Shown: positions 42,723-50,137, numbered from the stretch's first letter. The stretch: 64,000 nt of DNA from Pseudomonas sp. SCB32 (GCF_009189165.1 NZ_CP045118.1:3596001-3660000); one strand, 5' to 3'. Notes: generated by a model from the sequence alone, not told the origin. Numbers and translations are program-made.

Positions 42723-43637
42723 TCACTGCTGCTTCGGAAAGACCAAGTGGTCATGGACCGTACAGATCAGCCGCTGATCACTTACGACAAACTGCGATAG
42801 GTCCTCGGGATTCTGCGCACCGATGACGAACAAGTAGGTTCGCTCATCAGCCCTCGCTTTCTTCGCCGCCATGTTCTCCTGCCGAGCGATCTCCAGTTCA
42901 TTCTTCAGCCGAGTCCTGGCGGTCTGCGTCCACTCGGCCCACTGCACGACAATGCAGTACGGCCTCACGAGTCGTTTGTCCATCCACTCTCCGGCATCGA
43001 GCGGAATGATCAGCCTGTCGTCATGCTCCTGAGCGGCCGTCCATGCCAACTCTGCGTAGAAGATACGTTGCTGAGGAAAGGCCTCAACACCTTCGGAACG
43101 CAGCTTTTTGAACACCGTTTGGTAGGTGGTCGTCTGGACTCCATCGATCTGCAGTGGCAGATGCCGGTCGTAAGGAAACTCCAGGAAGGCTCGGCAAATG
43201 GGGCGAATACTGTTCGCAGCACGGCGTCCTGCTGGTTTCTGCAGTGCATCTCCCGTTGTGGCTGAGCGGCTGCCGCCCTGCGCGTGAGCTCCGGCGGGAG
43301 TAGCGATGGGGTCGGTGATCACTCGCGTCTCGATCAGGCGCAGGCTGGCCGGCGAAAGCCCTGGGCTTGTTTCCAACTCTTTGGCGATGCTGCCTTTCTT
43401 GCCACGTGCACGAAGATCGTCCTCGCCCTTTACATCGCAATCCGGTGCATGAGCTTGCCCTTTGGGAAGCGAGAAGTGCGGTCTCTGCAAATTTTCAGGA
43501 CGGTACGAGCGTGGAAACACTCGAACGCCGCACGCATGCCCATGGCAGACATAGCCGTAGGTATCTACGTGCTCCAGTAGCTTGAGGTCATCGGCCTCGA
43601 CAATTTTCTGGGTGACACGATCAAGGGCGTTTTCCAT
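42723..43637 (-). CDS. Uncharacterised island protein with CoiA-like N-terminal zinc site
   Basis: 304 residues. The first about 75 residues read like a CoiA/zinc-binding N domain: YGYVCHGHACGVRVFPRSYR, then RPHFSLPKGQAHAPDC, giving a C-x3-C ... H ... H-x3-C pattern. The middle is basic and disordered; the C-terminal part (from about 165) has RLIIPLDAGEWMDKRLVRPYCIVVQW and a helical end. Start ATG 43637 was preferred over TTG 43640; AGGAAG lies nine bases upstream. It points away from the rest of the island. Function unknown; a nucleic-acid-linked role is possible by the CoiA resemblance. Confidence 0.65.
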   Translation of the reverse strand: MENALDRVTQKIVEADDLKLLEHVDTYGYVCHGHACGVRVFPRSYRPENLQRPHFSLPKGQAHAPDCDVKGEDDLRARGKKGSIAKELETSPGLSPASLRLIETRVITDPIATPAGAHAQGGSRSATTGDALQKPAGRRAANSIRPICRAFLEFPYDRHLPLQIDGVQTTTYQTVFKKLRSEGVEAFPQQRIFYAELAWTAAQEHDDRLIIPLDAGEWMDKRLVRPYCIVVQWAEWTQTARTRLKNELEIARQENMAAKKARADERTYLFVIGAQNPEDLSQFVVSDQRLICTVHDHLVFPKQQ

Positions 43638-43659
43638 CAACGACAGCTTCCTTTTGCGC

Positions 43660-43842
43660 TTACGAAGCCACTGAAAGTACGCGAAGAGGACGACTCTTTC
43701 GAGGATCTGCGCCTTTGCCTGGGCGAAGCCCTGTCGGATTTCGATTCAAAAAATTTTCAGACCTATATCACCCACCTGAAGGCGTACCCGTATGCCTTCG
43801 TAGATCCTATTTGGCGTGATATTGGGAGAGTTTCACGATGAT
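43660..43842 (+). pseudogene. Start-less reading frame before the zinc-ribbon gene
   Basis: A coherent frame reads KPLKVREEDDSFEDLRLCLG ... YPYAFVDPIWRDIGRVSR and stops at 43840-43842, inside the next gene's start. No ATG, GTG or TTG begins it, and further upstream it is antisense to the neighbouring gene. It looks like the 3' remnant of a gene truncated when the opposing gene arrived, or a gene with a rare start. Confidence 0.35.
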
Positions 43843-44161
43843 CTGTCCATCTTGCGGCTCCAGCCGCGTAGTGAAGCGCGATTTCGGTAAAAAAGCCGGC
43901 GGCCTGATCGGCTCTGTCGGTGGAGCTGCCAGCGGTATCTCCGGAGCAATGGCCGGAGGCGAGACCGGAGCGGCTCTGGGCGCAGTGGGTGGTCCCGTTG
44001 GCATCGCCCTGGGGGGCATCGCGGGTGCGCTTCTAGGCGGTCTGGTGGGCGCAGCGACTGGCGGCATTGCTGGCGCCGCCCTAGGCAGCCAGGTCGATGA
44101 GCAACTGCTGAATAACTGCCACTGCCAGCACTGCGACTACTGCTTCAGCCTCACCGACTAA
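43838..44161 (+). CDS. Zinc-ribbon protein with internal glycine-zipper membrane hairpin
   Basis: 107 residues. It opens with MICPSCGSSRVVKRDFGKK, continues with about 55 residues of Gly/Ala-rich zipper (GGLIGSVGGAASGISGAMAG and similar) that can form two membrane-inserting helices, and ends CHCQHCDYCFSLTD. The first C-x2-C and the last C-x-C-x2-C may complete one zinc ribbon across the membrane hairpin. GGGAGAG lies upstream. No function is known. It is the first gene of a run of same-strand island genes. Confidence 0.7.
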   Translation: MICPSCGSSRVVKRDFGKKAGGLIGSVGGAASGISGAMAGGETGAALGAVGGPVGIALGGIAGALLGGLVGAATGGIAGAALGSQVDEQLLNNCHCQHCDYCFSLTD

Positions 44162-44255
44162 ACGCTCCCCCTTCTACCTCGCAATCCACTCCCTCTGGCC
44201 AGTGCTGCGCCTCGCGCAGCGCTTTATGCCGCCTATTACCTCAAGGAAAACTCTC

Positions 44256-45224
44256 ATGGCTCATCTCGTTGAACACATGGCTTACGTTGGCGATACCCCC
44301 TGGCATGGTCTGGGCAATCATCTCCCGCGCAAACAGCCCATCGAAATCTGGCAGCGTGAAGCCGGCATGGACTGGCAGATCCAGGAAAGCCCGGTGCATT
44401 TCAAGGCCGATGCAGTCGGCCACCTGGGCAGCATCCACTCCTTCCCCGAACAGAAGGTGCTCTACCGCTCCGACACCAAGGCACCGCTCTCGGTGGTCTC
44501 CCAGCGCTACCAAGTCGTACAACCCAAGGAGGTACTGGAGTTCTACCGCGACCTGACCGAGGTCTCGGGCTACGAGCTGGAAACCGCCGGTGTGCTCAAG
44601 GGCGGTCGTAAATTCTGGGCGCTGGCGCGTACCGGGCAAAACACTGCCCTGAAGGGCGATGACCAGGTGAACGGCTACCTGCTGCTGGCCACCTCCTGCG
44701 ACGGCACCTTGGCCACCACGGCGACACCCACCACCATTCGCGTGGTCTGCAACAACACGCTGACCATTGCCGTCGATGGCGCGACGCGGGCCATCCGGGT
44801 GCCGCACAACACCCGCTTCGATCCCAAGGCGGTGAAAAAGCAACTCGGCATCGCCGTGTCGCAATGGGACGACTTCATGTACCGCATGCGTGCCCTGGCC
44901 GAGCGCAAGGTGCAGTGGCACGAAGCGATGGGCTTCTTCATGAACGTGATGTGCGATACGCCGATCAATGGCGCACTGCCGGAGAAGCTCGCCAACGAAC
45001 GCGCCATGCGCAAGGTGCAAAGCCTGTACGAAGGCCGCGGACGAGGTGCGCAACTGGAGTCGGCCCAAGGTACTGCCTGGGGCCTGCTCAATGCGGTGAC
45101 CGAGTATGTGGACCATGAGCGCCGGGCGCGCAGTAACGAATATCGCCTGGACTCGGCCTGGTTCGGCCAGGGTGCCGTGCTGAAACAGAAAGCCCTGGAT
45201 GCAGCACTGGCACTCGCGGCGTAA
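44256..45224 (+). CDS. DUF932 (phage/plasmid-like TIGR03299) protein
   Basis: 322 residues of the DUF932 family found in phages, plasmids and integrative elements. Family features are the N-terminal MAYVGDTPWHGLG, SVVSQRYQVVQPKEVLEFYRDL near residue 95, and the central TPTTIRVVCNNTLTIAVDG near 165. Start 44256 has AAGGAAA nine bases upstream; the longer frame to 44202 is not needed. It lies just before a YqaJ nuclease gene, from which it is separated by a terminator. The function is not established; association with recombination genes suggests a DNA-processing role. Confidence 0.85.
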   Translation: MAHLVEHMAYVGDTPWHGLGNHLPRKQPIEIWQREAGMDWQIQESPVHFKADAVGHLGSIHSFPEQKVLYRSDTKAPLSVVSQRYQVVQPKEVLEFYRDLTEVSGYELETAGVLKGGRKFWALARTGQNTALKGDDQVNGYLLLATSCDGTLATTATPTTIRVVCNNTLTIAVDGATRAIRVPHNTRFDPKAVKKQLGIAVSQWDDFMYRMRALAERKVQWHEAMGFFMNVMCDTPINGALPEKLANERAMRKVQSLYEGRGRGAQLESAQGTAWGLLNAVTEYVDHERRARSNEYRLDSAWFGQGAVLKQKALDAALALAA

Positions 45225-45290
45225 CGTCTGCCGAATGGCTTTGCGCATCGCTCGGTCTATTCTCACCCCCTGTAATCCCATTGCTCCCTC

Positions 45291-45321
45291 GCCCGAACGG
45301 CCTCGCCGCTCGGGCTTTTTT
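45291..45321 (+). terminator. Intrinsic terminator between DUF932 and yqaJ
   Basis: GCCCGA / TCGGGC stem followed by a T-tract. Only 20 bases separate it from the yqaJ start, so yqaJ would need readthrough or a promoter close by. Confidence 0.65.
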
Positions 45322-45340
45322 ATGCCCGCAGGAAATGACC

Positions 45341-46345
45341 ATGACCTCACTGAAAGCCCCCTCATCCCAACCGGGTAGCCGCCCTGCCCTGCGCCTGGTC
45401 AGCACCAAAGACCTGCCTCGCGAGGATTGGTTGCTGGTGCGCCAGCAGGGCATTGGCAGCTCGGATGCCGCCGCAGCGGTAGGACTGAACCCCTACAAAT
45501 CGCAGCTAGAGCTGTGGTTGGAAAAGACTGGGCGCGATGCCTTGCTGCCCAAGATCGATCCCACCGACGAGGAAAGCCCGACTTATTGGGGCAACATCCT
45601 CGAACCCATCGTCGCCACCCACTACACCCAGCGCAGCGGCAACCGGGTACGGCGCATCAATGCCGTTCTCCAGCATCCCGATCCGAAGCTGGAGTGGATG
45701 CTCGCCAACATTGACCGTGAGGTGATCGGCGCCAGCGACGTGCAGATCCTCGAATGCAAGACCGCCGGCATCAACGGCGCGCGCCTGTGGAAGGAAGGCG
45801 TACCGGTGTATGTGCAACTGCAGGTGATGCACCAGCTCGCCGTCACCGGCAAGCAGGCCGCCGACGTGGCCGTGCTGCTCGGTGGCCAGCATCTGGAGAT
45901 CCACCGCATCGAGCGCGATGACGAACTCATTGCGCGGTTGATCGAGCTGGAGCGCGATTTCTGGAGCTACGTGCAACGCGATACACCGCCACCCGCCGAT
46001 GGCTCGGAGTCAGCGGATCAGGCACTGCGCTGCCTGTATCCGGAAGACCATGGCCAGACACTGGATTTCACTCAGGACTCGGTGCTGTCGGCAGCCTTCG
46101 ACGAATTGCAAGCGGTGCGTGCCGACCTGGACCTCCAGGGTAAGCGAGAAGCCGAACTCAAGCAGCGGCTGCAGCAGGCCATGGGCGAGGCCAGCCGCGC
46201 CACCTTCGCCAATGGCGCGGTGTCCTGGCGCAAGGCCAAGGACAGCGTAGTGCTCGATGTTTCGCTGCTGCTCAAAGAAAAGCCCTACCTGCTGGCGCGC
46301 TACCCCACCACCAAAACCGGCAGCCGCCGTTTCCTGATTTCCTGA
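45341..46345 (+). CDS. YqaJ-family recombinase (lambda-exonuclease-like nuclease)
   Basis: A 334-residue protein with a YqaJ exonuclease domain (about 25-235). The PD-(D/E)xK active site is complete: GIGSSDAAAAVGLNPY (38-52), D125 in ANIDR, and E138-x-K140 in LECKT. A helical C-terminal extension follows (about 260-334), with AELKQRLQQAMGEASRATF. Such nucleases resect dsDNA for single-strand annealing recombination in phages and mobile elements. No RecT/Bet/Erf annealing partner is adjacent. ATG 45341 is six bases after GCAGGAA; the ATG at 45335 is too close to it. Confidence 0.9.
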   Translation: MTSLKAPSSQPGSRPALRLVSTKDLPREDWLLVRQQGIGSSDAAAAVGLNPYKSQLELWLEKTGRDALLPKIDPTDEESPTYWGNILEPIVATHYTQRSGNRVRRINAVLQHPDPKLEWMLANIDREVIGASDVQILECKTAGINGARLWKEGVPVYVQLQVMHQLAVTGKQAADVAVLLGGQHLEIHRIERDDELIARLIELERDFWSYVQRDTPPPADGSESADQALRCLYPEDHGQTLDFTQDSVLSAAFDELQAVRADLDLQGKREAELKQRLQQAMGEASRATFANGAVSWRKAKDSVVLDVSLLLKEKPYLLARYPTTKTGSRRFLIS

Positions 46346-46370
46346 TTCCGTTTCCCCCATTTCCCCCATT

Positions 46371-46410
46371 GGCCATCCCCGCGCGCTCCTGCGTCGGGAT
46401 GGCCTTTTTT
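46371..46410 (+). terminator. Intrinsic terminator between yqaJ and the Gp3-like gene
   Basis: GGCCATCCC / GGGATGGCC stem (46371-46379 and 46396-46404) followed by T6. It ends 24 bases before the next start. Confidence 0.8.
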
Positions 46411-46433
46411 ATTCCGTCACTGGAGGACTCCCC

Positions 46434-47369
46434 ATGCTCAAAGGCTTGGCCATTACCCCGCCCTTACTCGGGCGAATTTCCATCGGCAAGGTCGTCGAAA
46501 AGAACGGCAAGCGTCTGCCGGAGAAGGACGATCAATTCACCATCACCTCGCAGGTCCAGCTGCGCGACGGCTGGGTGGCCCACCCCTTCGATGAGGAGTT
46601 GCGCAAAGCCCAGGAGGGCAAGATTCGGCGGATTCCGATTCGTCTGTTGTTCAACGCACCGGAGCTGAATTTTCGTGCGGAGTACTGCCTGTTCGACCGG
46701 CAGTCCGGTCGCCCGGTCTGTGTCGGCAACGGAGAGACCTGTAAGCGTCGGGGCCAAGACGGCATCGCCTCGCTGCCCTGTCCATCACCGGATACCTGTC
46801 CATTGGCCAAGGGCGGTGCCTGCAAGCCCTATGGCCGCCTCAACGTGGTGATCGGCGATGAGGATGCCTTGGGTAGCTTCGTGTTCCGCACCACCGGCTT
46901 CAACAGCATTCGCACCCTGGCGGCACGGCTGCAGTACCTGCAAGCCATCTCCGGCAATCGCCTGGCGTGCCTCGCCCTGGAGCTGCGCCTGCGCGGCAAG
47001 TCCACCCGCCAGAGCCATGGCTCACCGATCTTCTACGTCGATATCACGGTGCGCAGTGGAATGGCCTTGGAGCTGGCGCTGCAACAAGCCCGTGAGCTGG
47101 ATGAACTGCGTCACGCCTCGGGCTTCGACCAGGCGGCGCTGGATGCCACGGCAAGGCTTGGCTTTGCCAATGGCGCCTTCGAGGACAGCGAAGACGAAGG
47201 CACGGCCATCGTCGATGAGTTCTTTCCCGAGAGCACTAGCGATAGCCCGGTTTCGCCCGAACCACCGCCTGCTGAGGCTGCGCCACCAGTTCACACCAAC
47301 AAGCCGCGCCCCACGCTCTCAACCCTGCTGCGCGAACGTGCTGAGGCACGAAATCCCTCAACGAATTAG
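46434..47369 (+). CDS. Gp3-like (recombination directionality factor-like) metal-binding protein
   Basis: 311 residues, resembling island proteins annotated as hydrolase or metal-binding protein and grouped with phiC31 Gp3-like factors (recalled). A cysteine cluster lies at about residues 82-125: CLFDRQ, PVCVGNGETC, PCPSPDTCPLAKGGACKPYG. Next comes FRTTGFNSIRTLAARL, the conserved R-T-x-x-x-N-S pattern, and a disordered proline-rich tail. GGAGGA lies six bases upstream. phiC31 Gp3 switches a serine integrase toward excision, but no such integrase is in view, so the function here is open. Confidence 0.72.
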   Translation: MLKGLAITPPLLGRISIGKVVEKNGKRLPEKDDQFTITSQVQLRDGWVAHPFDEELRKAQEGKIRRIPIRLLFNAPELNFRAEYCLFDRQSGRPVCVGNGETCKRRGQDGIASLPCPSPDTCPLAKGGACKPYGRLNVVIGDEDALGSFVFRTTGFNSIRTLAARLQYLQAISGNRLACLALELRLRGKSTRQSHGSPIFYVDITVRSGMALELALQQARELDELRHASGFDQAALDATARLGFANGAFEDSEDEGTAIVDEFFPESTSDSPVSPEPPPAEAAPPVHTNKPRPTLSTLLRERAEARNPSTN

Positions 47370-47433
47370 TCGCCCCTAAAGGGCGGCCCTATGCCGTCAA
47401 CGACTCAACTCAATCCGTCCAGGAGTCCCCGTC

Positions 47434-47613
47434 ATGCTCATCCTCACCCGCAACATCGGTAAAGCCATCCGCATTGGCGATGACATCGAGATCGTCATTC
47501 TTCACGTCAAGGGCCACCAGGTGCGCATCGGCGTCACCGCGCCACCTGACATCGCTGTGCATCGCGATGAGGTCTACCAGCGCATCCAGGCCGACCAGTG
47601 TCAGCCGTCCTGA
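47434..47613 (+). CDS. csrA: CsrA/RsmA-family post-transcriptional regulator (island-borne)
   Basis: A 59-residue protein too short for most gene calls. It reads [20 protein letters not shown], then [20 protein letters not shown], then [13 protein letters not shown]4, R6, G9, G33, A36, P37 and the RNA-contact R44 of CsrA are conserved; R7 and E10 are replaced by N and K. CsrA dimers bind GGA in mRNA leaders and block or activate translation. AGGAG lies ten bases upstream and could itself be a target. Pseudomonads keep chromosomal rsmA/rsmE elsewhere, so this is an accessory copy. Confidence 0.92.
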   Translation: MLILTRNIGKAIRIGDDIEIVILHVKGHQVRIGVTAPPDIAVHRDEVYQRIQADQCQPS

Positions 47614-47643
47614 CCCCGTCACTCACCCCGCAGGAGTTTCACC

Positions 47644-47832
47644 ATGGGTTTACTACGTTTTTTAGGCTTGCTGTTCGTGCTGGTCAGCATCTTCGCCGGC
47701 ACGGCGGCAGTCGTCGCGCTGCTGCTCCTGGCGCTGCGTTTCTGGCCGCTGCTACTGGTCATAGTGCTGGCGTTGCTGCTGTTCCAGCAGGAACTGCGTC
47801 GGGCCGAAGCACGTAAGCGCTCGCCGACCTGA
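47644..47832 (+). CDS. Small two-helix membrane protein
   Basis: 62 residues: helix 1 at about 5-27 (FLGLLFVLVSIFAGTAAVVA) and helix 2 at about 29-46, then a basic tail QQELRRAEARKRSPT facing the cytoplasm. AGGAG lies nine bases upstream. A terminator follows. No family is recognised; it may be a small accessory membrane protein of the element. Confidence 0.65.
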   Translation: MGLLRFLGLLFVLVSIFAGTAAVVALLLLALRFWPLLLVIVLALLLFQQELRRAEARKRSPT

Positions 47833-47842
47833 GACGGCATAA

Positions 47843-47872
47843 ACAGGAGCCCACCGGGCTCCTGTTGCTTTC
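47843..47872 (+). terminator. Intrinsic terminator after the small membrane protein gene
   Basis: ACAGGAGCCC / GGGCTCCTGT stem with an ACC loop, followed by TGCTTTCACTTTT. Confidence 0.7.
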
Positions 47873-47899
47873 ACTTTTGGAAATCCCTTCGGAGCAACT

Positions 47900-48448
47900 A
47901 TGAGCCCCAATCCCTTTCGTCGCGGCTACGACACGCTATCGATTCAACTGATCGTGCATGACCTGCAACCGGGCAGCACCGTGCGTGAGCTGTCCTACGT
48001 GATTCATGCCCAGGACCAAGATCAATCGCTGGTACTTGGCGTACAGCCCACGTTGGAACAGGCCCAAGGCATTGTGCAGCGCTTGAGTTTCGAGACCGGG
48101 CATTTCAGCCGGTGCTGGGAGATCAGTGCAGAACATTTGCCAGAAGACGTGCTGAACCAGCTGTTCCTCATGCGCACTGATCTTCATGCCTTACAGCTGG
48201 AGTTCTTCCAGAACGCCAATCAAAGCGTGATCGGTTGCAAGCTGCGTAATACGCCGTGGACGGACAAGCACCTGGACCTGCTCAACACCAGCTCGGCAGC
48301 ACTGCGTCAACAGCAACTGGACTATGGGTTGCCTGCCGAATTCGTGGAGATTCTGCACCTGGCTGGGCAAGCCGATGTGCGCTTCTTGCTGTTCGATCCA
48401 GATGCGGCATTTCTCGACGGCTTACCGATCTTCAAGGACGTGGCGTAG
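47900..48448 (+). CDS. Uncharacterised island protein (DUF5983-like end)
   Basis: 182 residues, soluble, no signal peptide. The C-terminal VRFLLFDPDAAFLDGLPIF and the internal EISAEHLPEDVLNQL recall DUF5983 proteins found in integrative elements; the match is by eye and weak. GGAGCAAC lies just before the ATG. It runs towards the XRE regulator gene, which is convergent with a six-base gap. Function unknown. Confidence 0.6.
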   Translation: MSPNPFRRGYDTLSIQLIVHDLQPGSTVRELSYVIHAQDQDQSLVLGVQPTLEQAQGIVQRLSFETGHFSRCWEISAEHLPEDVLNQLFLMRTDLHALQLEFFQNANQSVIGCKLRNTPWTDKHLDLLNTSSAALRQQQLDYGLPAEFVEILHLAGQADVRFLLFDPDAAFLDGLPIFKDVA

Positions 48449-48454
48449 CCGCTC

Positions 48455-48700
48455 TTACAGCCCGGCCTCCACCAACAGCTCAGAGGGCTTGCACCCAATG
48501 GCCGTGGCAATCCGACAGATGTTGAGGAAGGTGACGTTGCGCTCGCCTCGCTCAATCTTGCCCATGTGGGATCGATCGATCACCGCCGCATCGGCCAGGG
48601 CTTCTTGCGAAAGCGCCAACGCCCTACGGCGCGCTCGTATCGCTGCGCCCAGCTTCACGAGGTCGCGGTCTTTGTCCTGATGTCCGGAGATTCTTGCCAT
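48455..48700 (-). CDS. XRE-family transcriptional regulator
   Basis: An 81-residue protein that is almost entirely one HTH_3 domain: LGAAIRARRRALALSQEALA, then DRSHMGKIERGERNVTFLNI, then ATAIGCKPSELL. It is C.AhdI/SinR-like in size and probably a dimeric repressor. The ribosome site is poor. A near-palindrome 15 bases upstream of the start (48715-48732) is a candidate self-operator, which may also control the divergent secreted-protein gene. Confidence 0.85.
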   Translation of the reverse strand: MARISGHQDKDRDLVKLGAAIRARRRALALSQEALADAAVIDRSHMGKIERGERNVTFLNICRIATAIGCKPSELLVEAGL

Positions 48701-48714
48701 GGCAAAAATCGTCC

Positions 48715-48732
48715 CGTTATGATGTCAAAACG
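48715..48732. promoter_or_regulatory. Candidate operator of the XRE regulator
   Basis: CGTTATGATGTCAAAACG is an 18-base imperfect palindrome with 14 of 18 positions symmetric. It lies between the XRE gene and the divergent secreted-protein gene. Confidence 0.4.
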
Positions 48733-48821
48733 ACCACGGTATTTACGACCCAATTAACAACCAAACATCCCCTCAATGAGCATGCTGCTCATCCAACCCA
48801 CCGACAGAAGGACATGTCCTG

Positions 48822-49271
48822 ATGAACAAGAAACTGCTGCTTACAGCTCTGCTTGGCACGCTGCTCAGCAGCGCGACGCAGGCGGGCACTTATGAATGGA
48901 CCTCGGGCTTTGCCCAAGGCGTCACCGAGCACCTGGTCGATGACGGCAATGGCAACGGCCTGAACATCTCCTGTTCCAGTGATGACGGTCAGGCCGTCCG
49001 GGCTTACGCGAGCATCGCGGGCCAGGAGTACTCCTCCGAAAGCGACGAGGGCTTCGATGTCATCGTCGATGGCGTGACTTACAGCAATCCGTTCTTCACC
49101 GACTGCCATGCCTGTGGCTCCAACTTCCCCGGGTTCTGGGCTGCCCTGCGCAGAGCCAACAACCTGCAGATCACGGCTCACGGCAAGACCGTCAAGCTCC
49201 CCACCAAGAACCTGAGCCGCGAGCTACTACCACTCAGCAGCCAAGAAAACGCGTGCAAGTCGGCGTGGTAA
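48822..49271 (+). CDS. Small secreted/periplasmic protein, unknown
   Basis: 149 residues with a signal peptide (MNKKLLLTALLGTLLSSATQA-G). The mature part carries a C-x2-C-like pair in TDCHACGSNF and two more cysteines (ISCSS, NACKSAW), suggesting disulfides or a metal site. GAAGGACATGTCCTG precedes the ATG. It begins a same-strand trio with a three-helix membrane protein and a lipoprotein. No family is recognised. Confidence 0.65.
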   Translation: MNKKLLLTALLGTLLSSATQAGTYEWTSGFAQGVTEHLVDDGNGNGLNISCSSDDGQAVRAYASIAGQEYSSESDEGFDVIVDGVTYSNPFFTDCHACGSNFPGFWAALRRANNLQITAHGKTVKLPTKNLSRELLPLSSQENACKSAW

Positions 49272-49304
49272 TGCCGGCTCCCCAAATCCCTCTGGAGAAA
49301 AGTC

Positions 49305-49661
49305 ATGGATCATGATGTTCAGCAAAACGAGCCCGATGTACCAATGATCAGCCCAGCCGTGATTGGCTGGGCTATCGCCGCTGTGGTGGTCTCGATTCTC
49401 TTCGTCGTGAAGAACAACTCGGCCCTGGTGCTGGGCGCGAGTACCTTCGCCAAGGTGGGTGCGGTGGTAGTGGGAAGTGTCCTGGGACTCATCGGCGCCG
49501 TACTGGGTGATGCGCTGCGCCGCTTTGCTCGGCCCGATGCGGTCTATACCCGTGGTGGCATGCTGCAGCTGATTTGGATCAAGGTGTTCTGGCTGGTGGG
49601 GCCGCAGGTGGTGGGCCTGATCGGCGGTATCGCCATCGGCTGCGCCCTTGTGTTGCGCTGA
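49305..49661 (+). CDS. Three-helix inner-membrane protein, unknown
   Basis: 118 residues. Hydrophobic segments at about 17-37 (VIGWAIAAVVVSILFVV), 42-66 and 88-116 indicate three membrane helices. A charged loop, DALRRFARPDAVYTRGG, lies between helices 2 and 3. GGAGAAAAGTC lies upstream. It lies 33 bases after the secreted protein gene and 11 before the lipoprotein gene, so the three are probably co-transcribed. Confidence 0.62.
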   Translation: MDHDVQQNEPDVPMISPAVIGWAIAAVVVSILFVVKNNSALVLGASTFAKVGAVVVGSVLGLIGAVLGDALRRFARPDAVYTRGGMLQLIWIKVFWLVGPQVVGLIGGIAIGCALVLR

Positions 49662-49672
49662 GGAAGGCCTGT

Positions 49673-49936
49673 ATGCGCGCACTCTTTGTGGTACTGCTGA
49701 TGGCCACGCTGGTGGCCGGATGCTCTGACGAGAACTCGAAAGTGAGGGGGCAATTCCTGGCGGGATGCATCCAGGGCGGAGCCCCGAAAGCCATCTGCAC
49801 CTGCACCTTCGAGAAGCTGGAAGCAATTTACAGTCCTGCTGAACTCAAAGCACTCAACAAACCCTACACAGCACCACCTGAGCACATTCTCAAAGCCCTA
49901 ATGGCCTCCGCTCAGGCCTGCCAGGCCGAGCAGTAA
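49673..49936 (+). CDS. Small lipoprotein, unknown
   Basis: 87 residues with a lipobox: MRALFVVLLMATLVAGC, cleavage before Cys17. The mature part has three further cysteines in AGCIQGGAPKAICTCTFEKL and is helical after that. Start 49673 was set by the lipobox and GAGGAAGG upstream. It ends the secreted/membrane/lipoprotein trio and is followed by a terminator-like structure. No family is recognised. Confidence 0.68.
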   Translation: MRALFVVLLMATLVAGCSDENSKVRGQFLAGCIQGGAPKAICTCTFEKLEAIYSPAELKALNKPYTAPPEHILKALMASAQACQAEQ

Positions 49937-49952
49937 CAAGGACACCCTTGCG

Positions 49953-50003
49953 ACCTCCTGCTGACAGCCCCGAATGGGGCTGTGGGCGGGAGGTTATATT
50001 TTT
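49953..50003 (+). terminator. Terminator-like structure after the lipoprotein gene
   Basis: Inner stem ACAGCCCC / GGGGCTGT (GAAT loop) and outer ACCTCC / GGAGGT arms, followed by TATATTTTT. Confidence 0.65.
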
Positions 50004-50105
50004 GTCTCTTCGATCAGTTGGAGGCTGCTGTTGCTGATTCCCGAAGTGCAGTCGTTGTACCAAGCAGACTACGAGCAGCGACGGGGGCGGTAAATCGCAG
50101 GCAAT

Positions 50106-50137
50106 AAAAAAACCAGCTCGTTGGCTAGGGTTTTTAT
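50106..50137 (-). terminator. Intrinsic terminator of the cdiBAI operon
   Basis: On the minus strand, AAAACC-CTAGC pairs with GCT-GGTTTT (one bulge) and is followed by a T7 run, eight bases after the cdiI stop. Confidence 0.6.

Noticed and set aside
50001..50093. Short frame ending LIPEVQSLYQADYEQRRGR
   Set aside because: It looks protein-like but has no start or ribosome site and overlaps a terminator; possibly a gene remnant, too short to support.
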